DNA of 64,000 nucleotides from assembly GCF_008180865.1 (NCBI RefSeq), contig NZ_VTEX01000002.1:1-64000 (forward strand), read 5' to 3'. The notes under the pieces were generated by a model. The model saw only the letters and a list, made by a program, of their open reading frames with translations, did not search any database and was not told the origin of the DNA. The translations under genes and the position numbers were made by a program. The stretch comes from Rossellomorea aquimaris (GTDB lineage Bacteria > Bacillota > Bacilli > Bacillales > Bacillaceae_B). Shown piece by piece: positions 27,465-35,613 of the stretch. The stretch's first letter is position 1. Every line of letters starts with the position of its first letter.

Positions 27465-28370
27465 ATGAAGATCGCTATAACAGGTGGTACGGGTTTTGTC
27501 GGTCAGGCTTTGACGGAGGAACTTCTTGAACACCATCACGAAGTAATGATACTTACCCGAAATCCGGATAAATACGACAATCGTTCAGGTGTTACCTATG
27601 TAAAATGGCTATCTGACGGTGCGAAACCCGAAGAGGAGCTCGAAGGAATCCAAGCCTTCATTAACCTTGCAGGGGAATCCATCAACAGCGGCCGTTGGAC
27701 GGATGAGCGTAAGAAACGAATCATCAATAGCCGAATCAACTCAACCCAAGAGGTAATGAATATTATTAAAGCACTGAAAGAAAAACCCGCGTGTCTTATT
27801 AGCGCAAGTGCAATCGGCTACTATCCTTCTTCCAAAACGAATACGTATACGGAAGCCTCAACGGAAACGGCGGACAACTTTTTAGGAGAAACCGTTCAAA
27901 TATGGGAAAAAGAAGCGAGCAAAGCGAATCAGCTGGGCATCCGGGTTTCATATGCACGCTTTGGTATTATTCTCGGGAAAGACGAAGGCGCCCTCCCCCG
28001 AATCGCTCTTCCATATAAAATGTTCGTGGGAGGAACGGTTGGATCCGGGGACCAATGGATGTCGTGGGTCCATATAAAAGACATCGCAAGAGCTGTGCAT
28101 TTCATTGCTGAAACAGAATCCATCTCGGGACCGGTAAATGTGACATCACCTTCTCCCGTTTCCATGAAAGATTTTGGGAAAACCCTCGGGGCGGTGCTTG
28201 GCAGGCCACACTGGATCCCTGTCCCATCCCTTGCTTTAAAAGTAGCAATGGGTGAAATGTGCGCCTTAGTGCTAGAAGGCCAAAAAGTACTTCCGAGTGT
28301 CCTTTCAGAAAACGGTTTTCAATTTGAATACCCTGAATTAAAAAGTGCACTGATTGACATTTATCATTAA
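27465..28370 (+). CDS. yfhF: YfhF, TIGR01777 epimerase-like SDR protein
   Basis: A 301-residue atypical/extended SDR with N-terminal GGTGFVGQAL nucleotide-binding motif, internal SASAIGYYP and DUF1731 C-terminal segment (MKDFGKTLGAVLGRPHWIPVP). The family (TIGR01777, YfcH/SulA type) has no assigned substrate. Three consecutive ATG codons occur; the third (27465) is best spaced from GGAGGG. Neighbours recX, yfhE and yfhD agree with B. subtilis. Confidence 0.9.
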   Translation: MKIAITGGTGFVGQALTEELLEHHHEVMILTRNPDKYDNRSGVTYVKWLSDGAKPEEELEGIQAFINLAGESINSGRWTDERKKRIINSRINSTQEVMNIIKALKEKPACLISASAIGYYPSSKTNTYTEASTETADNFLGETVQIWEKEASKANQLGIRVSYARFGIILGKDEGALPRIALPYKMFVGGTVGSGDQWMSWVHIKDIARAVHFIAETESISGPVNVTSPSPVSMKDFGKTLGAVLGRPHWIPVPSLALKVAMGEMCALVLEGQKVLPSVLSENGFQFEYPELKSALIDIYH

Positions 28371-28441
28371 ATCACAGGTATGCCCCTTTCTTTTCAAGGC
28401 AAAAATAGTATTAATCTTGAAAAGAAGGGATGTACATACGA

Positions 28442-28567
28442 ATGGATAATAAGAAAAAGAAAGACAAAAACAAATCGGTTCTATCCAGTGCGCAGGAAGT
28501 AACGTATTCACGAGAATTCAAAGCAGCCGATCGTGCAGGCGGCTTCAGTTCCAAAGCCCATAGATAG
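28442..28567 (+). CDS. yfhE: YfhE-like small protein
   Basis: A 41-residue basic protein: a Lys-rich start (MDNKKKKDKNK) followed by the conserved SAQEVTYSREFKAADRA block of the YfhE family. GAAGGG lies about 12 nt before the ATG, rather distant. An in-frame ATG four codons upstream would abut it, so the start is not certain. Function unknown; it sits between yfhF and yfhD as in B. subtilis. Confidence 0.85.
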   Translation: MDNKKKKDKNKSVLSSAQEVTYSREFKAADRAGGFSSKAHR

Positions 28568-28606
28568 ACAATTATTACCTAACTAAAACCCCTTACTTTG
28601 AAGAAG

Positions 28607-28646
28607 AATAAAGGTACAGACTCCTTAGTCTGTACCTTTATTTTTT
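28607..28646 (+). terminator. Terminator of yfhE
   Basis: Perfect 16-bp stem AATAAAGGTACAGACT / AGTCTGTACCTTTATT with a four-base loop and T-run. Confidence 0.93.
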
Positions 28647-28672
28647 AACCAACTGAAAAGGGGATGTTCATA

Positions 28673-28858
28673 TTGGGCAGATCACGCGGAAATAGTAAAC
28701 GAGGAAATAAAAACAGCTTGCCTCAAACACCCGCTCAGCTCAAATCTGACGGTGTTGACGAAGAGTTCTCACGTGAACTTGCCGACCAGGCTGATATGGA
28801 AGCACAAGCTCGCGCCAATGCTGCCAACCAGCGTGCACGAGTGAAGAAAAACCAATAG
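28673..28858 (+). CDS. yfhD: YfhD-like small protein
   Basis: A 61-residue hydrophilic protein with the YfhD-family blocks NKNSLPQTP, KSDGVDEEFS and RANAANQRA. The start is read as TTG 28673 (LGRSRGNSKR), with AAAGGGG 9 nt upstream and agreement with the MGRS start of the B. subtilis protein. The frame is open to an ATG at 28664. Small size and Asn/Gln/Ala content resemble spore proteins, but the role is not established. Confidence 0.88.
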   Translation: MGRSRGNSKRGNKNSLPQTPAQLKSDGVDEEFSRELADQADMEAQARANAANQRARVKKNQ

Positions 28859-28908
28859 AGCAATCCCGGTAGGTAAAAAAGCTAGGTCAAGAGGAATTCA
28901 TTAAGAAG

Positions 28909-28940
28909 CCACCCATGAGAGACCAGCATGGGTGGTTTTA
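28909..28940 (+). terminator. Terminator of yfhD
   Basis: Stem CCACCCATG / CATGGGTGG with a nine-base loop followed by TTTTAATT, lying before the convergent doxX-type gene. Confidence 0.85.
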
Positions 28941-28953
28941 ATTATACGTACTA

Positions 28954-29454
28954 TCACACCACGATCGGCTTTTTATGCTGTTTGCCTTTAGGAAGAACCA
29001 TATGTTTCAGGTATGGTATCACCCAACGGTCAGCTCCCCAACAGAAAGCCCCTCTGCCGGCAAAAAGAAGGATGATGGCAACTGTATAGAGAACGGGATT
29101 CGTGCTCACTGTTCCCGCTAATAAGAAGTTTAAGTTCATGAATGCACCTGCGAGTAGTGCCGGTATTGTCATGAATCCGACAATCAAGCCAACTCCCACC
29201 AGCACTTCTCCCCAAGGAATCAAGATGTTGAATAAATCTACATTGGGAATAGCGAACCCTTTTAGAAATTCTGCGTACCACCCTTGAACGGCTGGATGAT
29301 CTCCTGTCGCCTTAGCCAATGCTCCTTGCAAGAAGCCGCTTGCATCAAAACCATCGTTCACCTTATGCCACCCTGCTTCCAGCCACTGAACGCCCAACCA
29401 AATTCTAATCACTGTCCAAACCATGCTCACCTTTTGATTTTCCCACCATCTCAT
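28954..29454 (-). CDS. DoxX family membrane protein
   Basis: A 166-residue protein with four hydrophobic helices and the DoxX-family pattern (RIWLGVQWLEAGWHKV, GEVLVGVGLIVG). DoxX-like proteins are linked to quinone/thiosulfate or redox processes in other organisms; the Bacillus proteins are uncharacterised. AAAGGAG precedes the ATG. Two near-perfect TTGTGAA-N4-TTCACAA palindromes in its 5' region suggest control by Rex or Fnr (see the regulatory entries), so expression under low oxygen or high NADH is a reasonable inference. Confidence 0.88.
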   Translation of the reverse strand: MRWWENQKVSMVWTVIRIWLGVQWLEAGWHKVNDGFDASGFLQGALAKATGDHPAVQGWYAEFLKGFAIPNVDLFNILIPWGEVLVGVGLIVGFMTIPALLAGAFMNLNFLLAGTVSTNPVLYTVAIILLFAGRGAFCWGADRWVIPYLKHMVLPKGKQHKKPIVV

Positions 29455-29482
29455 GATGGATCATCTCCTTTTGGATTTGTAT

Positions 29483-29500
29483 TGTGAAATATTTCACAAT
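29483..29500 (-). promoter_or_regulatory. Rex/Fnr-type operator 1
   Basis: TTGTGAAATATTTCACAA, a perfect 18-bp palindrome. It equals the Rex consensus TTGTGAA-N4-TTCACAA and also contains the Fnr half-site pair TGTGA-N6-TCACA. It lies in the 5'-UTR, about 28 nt before the doxX-type start codon. Confidence 0.8.
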
Positions 29501-29560
29501 TGTGGTTAAAAAAACAGTTGATCAAAGTTTGTGATGGTTTTGATATGATAGCTGTTTTAT

Positions 29561-29578
29561 TTGTGAAATGTTTCACAT
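29561..29578 (-). promoter_or_regulatory. Rex/Fnr-type operator 2
   Basis: TTGTGAAATGTTTCACAT, 16 of 18 bases as in operator 1. It lies 16 nt downstream of the -10 box of the predicted promoter, a position from which a bound repressor would block transcription. Confidence 0.75.
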
Positions 29579-29593
29579 GTTCTTTACACTTAT

Positions 29594-29622
29594 AATATAC
29601 CCCTTCTCCATCCTTATTGCAA
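29594..29622 (-). promoter_or_regulatory. Sigma-A promoter of the DoxX gene
   Basis: Minus-strand TTGCAA (29622-29617), 17-nt spacer, TATATT (29599-29594). Predicted start near 29587 gives a leader of about 130 nt containing both palindromes. Confidence 0.75.
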
Positions 29623-29965
29623 TAGGCTTTTAAGCAGTTCACAAAGGTGTCAAAAACGGGAAAAAACATTTTATAATTTCATTCACTTCTTTGTGATTTA
29701 ACTTTTTGGGGTGAATTCCTTTCAGCTACTAACTGGTTATTTCTTCAAGATAAATTGTTTAAAATCCCGCTTGTTCTGTGATTCACATCCCTTGGTATCG
29801 TTAGAAACTTTTTACTGATATTATTCAATATATTGAATTGTGTATATATTACCATGAAAATCCAGCGGAAAATGAATTTTTTTGATGATAAGGCAGAGAA
29901 ACTTTCTTCTTCTTTATCCGTATTACATAATAGAACTAGACAGTCCAGTTACGGGGGATGAAACG
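29623..29965. other. AT-rich intergenic stretch before the UbiB-type gene
   Basis: No ORF, repeat or clear operator was seen. TATATTG / TTGTGTATATATTAC near 29830-29853 could hold the promoter of the downstream gene, but no well-spaced -35/-10 pair stands out. Confidence 0.4.
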
Positions 29966-31588
29966 ATGAAATCAGAGAAGAAGCTTTGGAGAATGTGGAA
30001 GGTATTATCACTGGCGCTTTCCATCGTGGTGAGAGTCTATTGGTACCGTATCCGCGGTAAGTCCCAATGGGAGAAAGAGAAGCTCTGGGAACGCATTGGA
30101 AAAGAGTTTAAAGAAACTTTATTTGAGTTAAATGGCGTTTTGATCAAGGTTGGACAGCTCCTTAGTATACGTGAGGATTTGCTTCCGAGAGGATTTATCA
30201 ATCAAATACAGGATTTGGTCGATCACGTTCCTCCTTCACCATGGAAGGAGATTGAAAAGGTTCTGGAACGTGAATGGAACAGCTCTGTGACTACCAAGGT
30301 ACAGGCCATCGACCATGAAGCTGTTGCTTCAGCTTCAATAGGAGAAGTTTACAAAGCGACTCTGTTAGATGGTACCCAAGCGGCTATAAAGGTGCAGCGC
30401 CCTGAGATTCCTTCCCTGGTGAAGACGGATTTCCGTTCCCTTTCCATCATTATTTGGTTCGCTCGACGATTCGCTCCAGTTCCCAAAGGGTTCATTGATT
30501 TCAAGATGCTTTATCAGGAATTAAAGCAAGTCATCGAACAAGAGCTCGACTTTTCAAAAGAAATGCACACCGCTATTTCGTTCAAACAACGATTCAAGGA
30601 CCATTCTAACGTGAAGATTCCTGCTATGTATCCTGAACTTTGCACAGATAAAGTATTGGTGATGGAGTGGGTGGATGGCGTTCGATTAAATGACAAAAAA
30701 GCATTTGAGTCGTATGGATTGGACGGGCAGAAGCTAGCTCAGGAATTGTTTCGCCTCTTCCTTCCCCAATGGCTCGAGCCGGGAATTTTCCATGCCGACC
30801 CACATGCAGGGAATATACTTCTTCAGCCGGATGGTACCTTCGTTCTCCTGGATTACGGAATGATCGGGGAAATTTCCAAGAGAGATTCCACTCACTTTCA
30901 AGATCTTCTGGAAGGAATCCTACTAAAGAACTTCCGGAAAGCAGCAGAAGCGCTGGCTCAATTAGGTTTCTTGCTTCCTGATGCAAGTCCGAAAACGATC
31001 GAACCCGTGCTGAAGGAATTTGTCACACTCGATATGGAGCAGTTCAAACAGATGGATCTGCTAACCGTGAAGAAAGAAATAAATGATATGGTGAAATCAT
31101 TACCTGTACAAGTGCCTACCCGTTTCATCTTTTTAGGCCGGTCTTTTGCAACTATAGAAGGACTTGTTCATACATTGAGTCCCGATGAAGAAATCCTCGA
31201 TGTCGTCAAACCCGCTTTCATGGATTGGGTAAAGGACAGTAACACAAACAAATGGGAGCTCCTTATGAAATGGGTCAGTGCCCAACCACTCTTTCAGACT
31301 GTTCAGAAAGTCCGGCAGTTGTTGGATGTACCAGAAAAAGCGCTTGAACAAAAGGACCATCATCAGCAAAATGAGTTTCAGTTCGCAGTATTTGAAAACC
31401 AAAAGAAGCAGGCTTTCATCCTTTTGCTCTTCGGTGGCGTTGGTGCCTTCACAGGATTGGGGTTGGATGTGAACCTCATTTGGCAAGGTAGTTTCGTGGT
31501 ATCTGGATTAAGTCTAGTTGGTTACTTCTTTATCAGCTCCCGACAAAAACGTTGGCTGAAAAGACTTAGGAATGGACAGCTGAATTAA
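29966..31588 (+). CDS. UbiB/ABC1 (AarF) family kinase-like protein
   Basis: A 540-residue atypical protein-kinase-like protein. Family marks are the KxGQ motif (IKVGQLLSIREDLLP, about residues 63-77), the Ala-rich nucleotide loop ASASIGEVYKA replacing the Gly-rich loop, and AIKVQRP. The HADPHAGNIL catalytic loop, LDYGMIG (DFG equivalent) and two C-terminal membrane helices (about 487-523) complete the family pattern. UbiB proteins support quinone or lipid metabolism as ATPases rather than as kinases. Bacillus uses menaquinone, so the target here is open. GGGGG lies 8 nt before ATG 29966; the frame is open from 29882. Confidence 0.9.
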   Translation: MKSEKKLWRMWKVLSLALSIVVRVYWYRIRGKSQWEKEKLWERIGKEFKETLFELNGVLIKVGQLLSIREDLLPRGFINQIQDLVDHVPPSPWKEIEKVLEREWNSSVTTKVQAIDHEAVASASIGEVYKATLLDGTQAAIKVQRPEIPSLVKTDFRSLSIIIWFARRFAPVPKGFIDFKMLYQELKQVIEQELDFSKEMHTAISFKQRFKDHSNVKIPAMYPELCTDKVLVMEWVDGVRLNDKKAFESYGLDGQKLAQELFRLFLPQWLEPGIFHADPHAGNILLQPDGTFVLLDYGMIGEISKRDSTHFQDLLEGILLKNFRKAAEALAQLGFLLPDASPKTIEPVLKEFVTLDMEQFKQMDLLTVKKEINDMVKSLPVQVPTRFIFLGRSFATIEGLVHTLSPDEEILDVVKPAFMDWVKDSNTNKWELLMKWVSAQPLFQTVQKVRQLLDVPEKALEQKDHHQQNEFQFAVFENQKKQAFILLLFGGVGAFTGLGLDVNLIWQGSFVVSGLSLVGYFFISSRQKRWLKRLRNGQLN

Positions 31589-31591
31589 AAA

Positions 31592-31626
31592 AAAAAAGGT
31601 AACCTTAAATTTAGGTTACCTTTTTT
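31592..31626 (+). terminator. Terminator of the UbiB-type gene
   Basis: Stem AAAAAAGGTAACC / GGTTACCTTTTTT with T-run, immediately after the stop. Confidence 0.93.
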
Positions 31627-31654
31627 ATGGTAAAATATAGAAAGGAGGGATACT

Positions 31655-31837
31655 ATGACAAATCTTAAAAAACCGTTTAATGATGTGACTGACCATATGT
31701 CAAAAATCGAAGGAGCCCCCATGAGTAAACCCGAAACTGGGAGTCTGCCATTGGGAATCCGGATCATCGGATACGTGATCATCGGATTCATAGCCCTTAC
31801 ATCTTTATTTGTCATTGTTTTCGGCTTTCTTGATTGA
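31655..31837 (+). CDS. Small single-pass membrane protein, 60 aa
   Basis: A 60-residue protein with a polar N-terminal half (MTNLKKPFNDVTDHMSK) and one long hydrophobic helix (residues 35-58). AAGGAGGG precedes the ATG by 6 nt, supporting a real gene. No family recognised. It is isolated between a terminator and the convergent atl gene; 31838-31990 shows no further feature. Confidence 0.7.
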   Translation: MTNLKKPFNDVTDHMSKIEGAPMSKPETGSLPLGIRIIGYVIIGFIALTSLFVIVFGFLD

Positions 31838-31990
31838 AACCTGGTTAAGATTTAGACATAGAGATCCCATAATGGAATCGGCCGGTACCGTTAACCTGAA
31901 CCAGTAGAAATTAGCTTTTGCTATGCAATTTTGAGCTAAGGAGTAATTTATCAATCATTTTGAAATTATTGGAATTTAACACCATTATCA

Positions 31991-32314
31991 TTAAATGTCC
32001 CACTCCGGTTCGGGCTCATACCGAAACTCCTCTAACCTAATCCGATTCTTCCCTATGAAATGAACCCCTTCTGCTTCCAAACATAGCCTTTGGTTCATCG
32101 CTTGCTCTTCATCCCCGAATCCAATTTCCCCCTTGCTATTCAAAACCCGGTGCCAGGGAAGTTTATACTTTTCACTCATGGAATGAAGAATCCGTACGAC
32201 CTGCCTGGCAGCTCTTGGACTGCCTGCAAATGAAGCGATTTGACCGTACGTCATCACTTTTCCAGAAGGGATGCTCTGTATGATTCTCACAACTCGTTCA
32301 GTAAAAGGTTTCAT
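31991..32314 (-). CDS. Alkyltransferase-like protein (ATL, MGMT family without Cys)
   Basis: A 107-residue MGMT-fold DNA-binding protein. The methyl-acceptor cysteine of the PCHRV motif of O6-methylguanine-DNA methyltransferase is replaced by Trp54 (LPWHRVLNSKGEIG), which defines ATL proteins. The winged-helix segment with the finger region YGQIASFAGSPRAARQVVR is intact. Known ATLs (E. coli YbaZ, S. pombe Atl1) bind O6-alkylguanine and hand lesions to nucleotide excision repair, so a repair-flagging role is expected rather than alkyl transfer. Its ATG overlaps the stop of the bmrA-type gene by 4 nt (ATGA). Confidence 0.92.
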   Translation of the reverse strand: MKPFTERVVRIIQSIPSGKVMTYGQIASFAGSPRAARQVVRILHSMSEKYKLPWHRVLNSKGEIGFGDEEQAMNQRLCLEAEGVHFIGKNRIRLEEFRYEPEPEWDI

Positions 32315-34080
32315 GTTAATTCACTTCCCGCATCAGGATGCTCCCCTATCCTTAACTGCTGTCTCGCAAAGTCGCGGTATAAAGCATGGGATGTAAACAA
32401 TTCCTCATGTGTCCCGACTCCAGTCACCTTTCCTTTTTCTAAAAAGACAATTTGATCGGCATCCACGATGGTGGATAAGCGATGGGCAATCACAAGGGTG
32501 GTTCGTCCCTTCATTAAGTTCTTTAGGGCTTCCTGAACGACAATTTCTGATTGACTATCAAGGCTTGAAGTGGCTTCATCCAGCATGAGGATATCAGGGT
32601 CCCTCAATAGGGCTCTTGCAATGGCAAGTCGTTGTCGCTGTCCTCCTGAAAGCTTGATTCCTCTTTCTCCTACTTCTGTTTGATAACCGTTAGGGAGTTC
32701 CTTAATAAATTCATGGGCATACGCCATTTTTGAAGCGGCAATCATCTTTTCCTCTGATATATCCCCATCGAGCCCGTAAGAGATATTGTCCCCTATCGTG
32801 CCTGAATAGATCGGACTCTCCTGGGAGACGTAGCCAAGAAGTTCCCGCCATGATTTTAGCGAGTATGAGCTGATTGTATCTTCTCCCAAGAGAATGGCTC
32901 CTTGCTGGGGCTTATAGAACTGCTCTATCAATGAAAAAAGTGTCGTTTTCCCACTTCCACTCGGACCAACGATGGCCGTCACTTTCCCTTTTTCAGCCCT
33001 TATCGTCACATCCTTTAACACCTTCTCCCCCTCTTCATACCCAAACGTCACGCCATCAAGGACCAGGGCACGATCTGTTTGAGGGACGGACCTTCCATCC
33101 TCAAGGTTTTCTTCCTCTAAATTGAGAATCGATAACACTTTCTCTGTTGCTCCCACAGTTTTCTGGAATTGAGTTACAAACACGATGATCTGGGTGATCG
33201 GCATGATAATCTGAAAGAGGTAGATAAAGAAAGCAACAAGCTCCCCGGCCGTCATGGCTCCAGAGGTCACTCGAATACCGCCGAACCCAATGATTAGGAC
33301 AAGAACGATGATAATTAAAGAAGAAACGACCGGCGACATTAACGCTTGTATGATTCCTTCCTTTAATCCGAGGACATAAAGCTTCTTGATTCCTGTTTGA
33401 CCTTTTTGAAATTCAATCTCCTCCGCATTGGATGACTTCACCAGACGGATTTCCGAAAGGACTCTCGTTAAGATAGCCGAGAAACTTGCAGTCTCGGTTT
33501 GCAATCCCCTTGAGATATCAGCCATCTTTTTGCCAATCGGGATAAGAAATAATAGTGATAGTGGAATGATTGAAAACATCACCAAGGTAAGAGGCCAATC
33601 TAAATAAAACAGCACGATGATGGCACCTATTACAGAAATGATCCCTGTAATAAAGCCTGTCAGATGCTCGGTTATCAAGTTTTTGATCACTCCCGTATCA
33701 CTGGTCATACGGCTGACCGAGTCACCCGTTTCATGCGAATCATAATAAGGAACGGGCAGAACCAGCAATTTTCTCCAAAGCTTCTCTCTCAATGAAGCGA
33801 TCACGTGCTGCCCGACCCTCGCCAATATGTAAACAGACACTCCTCCCGCAATCGCTTGAACAAAAAAGGCAGCGATCATCCCTATGATGACCCCTTTGCT
33901 TAACGAATCTAAACTGAAGTCATCGATCAACTTACTTGTTAATAAAGGTATAGCAAGTCCCGCAATCGTTGTAAGCAGGCTCAAGAATAAAGAAATGCCA
34001 AACAGGGTTTTCGGTGGATCGGTTTCCTTTATTAAAGTAATAAGCTGCTTCCACTTACCCTTTTCATATGTAGACTCCAT
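32311..34080 (-). CDS. bmrA: BmrA-type multidrug ABC exporter
   Basis: A 589-residue half-transporter, the same length as B. subtilis BmrA and similar throughout. The six-helix ABC_membrane domain (about 25-310) is followed by an ATPase with Walker A GPSGSGKTT, signature LSGGQRQR, Walker B PDILMLDEATSSLD and His switch AHRLS. It should act as a homodimeric drug exporter. ATG 34080 has AGAGG 9 nt upstream; the frame is open to 34158. The linker between domains contains GRSVPQT, encoded by a copy of the REP-like sequence. It ends in ATGA overlap with the ATL gene, so exporter and alkyl-lesion sensor are co-transcribed. Confidence 0.9.
   Translation of the reverse strand: MESTYEKGKWKQLITLIKETDPPKTLFGISLFLSLLTTIAGLAIPLLTSKLIDDFSLDSLSKGVIIGMIAAFFVQAIAGGVSVYILARVGQHVIASLREKLWRKLLVLPVPYYDSHETGDSVSRMTSDTGVIKNLITEHLTGFITGIISVIGAIIVLFYLDWPLTLVMFSIIPLSLLFLIPIGKKMADISRGLQTETASFSAILTRVLSEIRLVKSSNAEEIEFQKGQTGIKKLYVLGLKEGIIQALMSPVVSSLIIIVLVLIIGFGGIRVTSGAMTAGELVAFFIYLFQIIMPITQIIVFVTQFQKTVGATEKVLSILNLEEENLEDGRSVPQTDRALVLDGVTFGYEEGEKVLKDVTIRAEKGKVTAIVGPSGSGKTTLFSLIEQFYKPQQGAILLGEDTISSYSLKSWRELLGYVSQESPIYSGTIGDNISYGLDGDISEEKMIAASKMAYAHEFIKELPNGYQTEVGERGIKLSGGQRQRLAIARALLRDPDILMLDEATSSLDSQSEIVVQEALKNLMKGRTTLVIAHRLSTIVDADQIVFLEKGKVTGVGTHEELFTSHALYRDFARQQLRIGEHPDAGSELT
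33080..33097 (-). repeat. REP-like sequence inside the bmrA coding region
   Basis: TGAGGGACGGACCTTCCA (plus strand) matches the first 13 bases of the 24055 hairpin, TGAGGGACGGACC. Here it is read on the minus strand as part of EDGRSVPQTDR in the linker between membrane and ATPase domains, where sequence is poorly conserved among BmrA proteins. Confidence 0.6.
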
Positions 34081-34113
34081 TGTTCTCTTCCTCTCAAATA
34101 GATACTCTTTTCT

Positions 34114-34142
34114 ATTGTAATATGAAGTACAGTACTTAGGAA
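34114..34142 (-). promoter_or_regulatory. Candidate bmrA promoter with operator palindrome
   Basis: Minus-strand TACAAT (34119-34114) with a poor -35 (TTCCTA, 34142-34137) 17 nt upstream. The spacer is filled by the perfect 13-bp palindrome AAGTACAGTACTT (34125-34137). A repressor binding there would block the promoter. Confidence 0.5.
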
Positions 34143-34231
34143 ATAATACCTTCATCAAGTCGGCTTCCTAGAAGATTAGCTCAAATTATATTACACTGGA
34201 TATGAATGAATAGAAGGACGTGATAGGTATA

Positions 34232-34975
34232 ATGGATATAAGATTAATTGCCTTGGATATGGATGGAACACTGGTCAATCACGAAGGAGAAGTATCTCCT
34301 GAAAACGCACAAGCCATTCAGCGTGCAAAGGAGAAAGGTATTCATGTGGTGTTAAGTACTGGCCGCTCCCTTTTCACATGCCGCGACATTTCAGATGAGC
34401 TTGGGCGTTCATCTTATCTGGTGACCGTGAATGGCGGGGAAATTTACGATCATGAATACAATCTGGTAGACAGCATCCCACTTGATCTTGATCTTGTGAA
34501 ACAGCTTTGGAAATTAAAAGAAGAGCATGATGTATACTTCTGGTCTTCCACTTCCCAAGGACTTTTCAATACGAATAAGCCTTTTGATCAGGAAATCGAT
34601 ACCTATAACTGGCTGAAGTTTGGATTCGATATTCAGGATGATGACGTCCGCAAAGTCATGATGGACGAGCTGGTGAAAAATGAAGCACTGGAAATCACAA
34701 ATTCTTCGCCGACGAATATCGAAATCAATCCTGCAGGGGTCAATAAGGCAGCGGCTTTGGTGAAGGTTTGCAAATGGCTGGACCTGTCCATGGAACAAGT
34801 CATGGCGGTCGGGGACAGTATGAATGATATAGCCATGATTCGTGAAGCTGGTTTCGGAGTTGCGATGGGGAACGCACAGGAAGCAGTGAAAGAAGCCGCT
34901 GACTGGGTCACTGGCATCAATACAGATCATGGTGTTGCCCAGGCGATTGATAGAGTACTGTCAGAATTGGAATAA
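34232..34975 (+). CDS. Cof-type HAD-IIB sugar-phosphatase-like hydrolase
   Basis: A 247-residue haloacid-dehalogenase superfamily hydrolase. Motif I DMDGTL carries the nucleophile Asp near residue 8. Motif II is STGRS, motif III includes Lys in the NKAAALVKV region and motif IV is GDSMNDIAM. The C2-type cap lies between motifs II and III, as in the Cof/YxeH group that dephosphorylates sugar phosphates, FMN or similar. The substrate is unknown. ATG 34232 (MDIRLIALDMD) is chosen over a GTG at 34220. Confidence 0.88.
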   Translation: MDIRLIALDMDGTLVNHEGEVSPENAQAIQRAKEKGIHVVLSTGRSLFTCRDISDELGRSSYLVTVNGGEIYDHEYNLVDSIPLDLDLVKQLWKLKEEHDVYFWSSTSQGLFNTNKPFDQEIDTYNWLKFGFDIQDDDVRKVMMDELVKNEALEITNSSPTNIEINPAGVNKAAALVKVCKWLDLSMEQVMAVGDSMNDIAMIREAGFGVAMGNAQEAVKEAADWVTGINTDHGVAQAIDRVLSELE

Positions 34976-34986
34976 ATACTTCAATT

Positions 34987-35019
34987 AAAGTGCCTGATTC
35001 AATGTGAATCAGGCACTTT
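34987..35019 (+). terminator. Perfect 15-bp hairpin after the HAD gene
   Basis: AAAGTGCCTGATTCA / TGAATCAGGCACTTT with a three-base loop. Only a short T-run follows (TTTATCTG), so it may be a terminator or a REP-like element. Confidence 0.65.
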
Positions 35020-35090
35020 ATCTGTCCAGAATGTCTATTCTATTTACGTTACGTCCATACTGAGTAACAAAAACAAGGATTGTACTTAAT

Positions 35091-35603
35091 ATGTATCTAA
35101 TTCTGGTAGTGGTTGTTTATCTGATTTTCGCCAAGCTCTTTATTGATTGGAAACGCTGGAGAGAGTATTATCCAACAGTTCAATATTATATTATTTGCAA
35201 TCTCTCCTATAACTTGATCTTTTATAACCACACACTTTGGGAATATAAAGCTGTGACAGTAGATTGGCTAAATCATACGTTTATTGATCTCGTTTTCACT
35301 TTCTTTATCATTCCTGTCGTCATCATGATCTTTCTTCGTTATTTTCCATATAGAAAAAAGAAATGGCTGTATCTTGCCTGCTGGATTGCTTACTTCACGT
35401 TATTGGAATACCTTTTTCATAAAAAAGGACTGTTCCTTTATGAAAATGGCTGGAATTTAGGATGGTCTGCAATTTTCAATGTCATCATGTTTTCAATATT
35501 AGGATTGCACCATAAAAGGCCATTACTTGCCATCATATTATCCATTCCAATTATCGCTATCCTTTTATTGATATTCCATCCATCGTACCATGATTTAAAG
35601 TGA
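35091..35603 (+). CDS. CBO0543-like membrane protein
   Basis: A 170-residue membrane protein with five hydrophobic stretches and conserved aromatic/basic loops (FIDWKRWREYYPTV, NHTLWEY, HKKGLFLYENGWN). The pattern fits the CBO0543 family of Firmicute membrane proteins, function unknown. The ribosome site is weak (AAGGA 11 nt before the ATG). Confidence 0.75.
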   Translation: MYLILVVVVYLIFAKLFIDWKRWREYYPTVQYYIICNLSYNLIFYNHTLWEYKAVTVDWLNHTFIDLVFTFFIIPVVIMIFLRYFPYRKKKWLYLACWIAYFTLLEYLFHKKGLFLYENGWNLGWSAIFNVIMFSILGLHHKRPLLAIILSIPIIAILLLIFHPSYHDLK

Positions 35604-35613
35604 GGGTGTTTCT

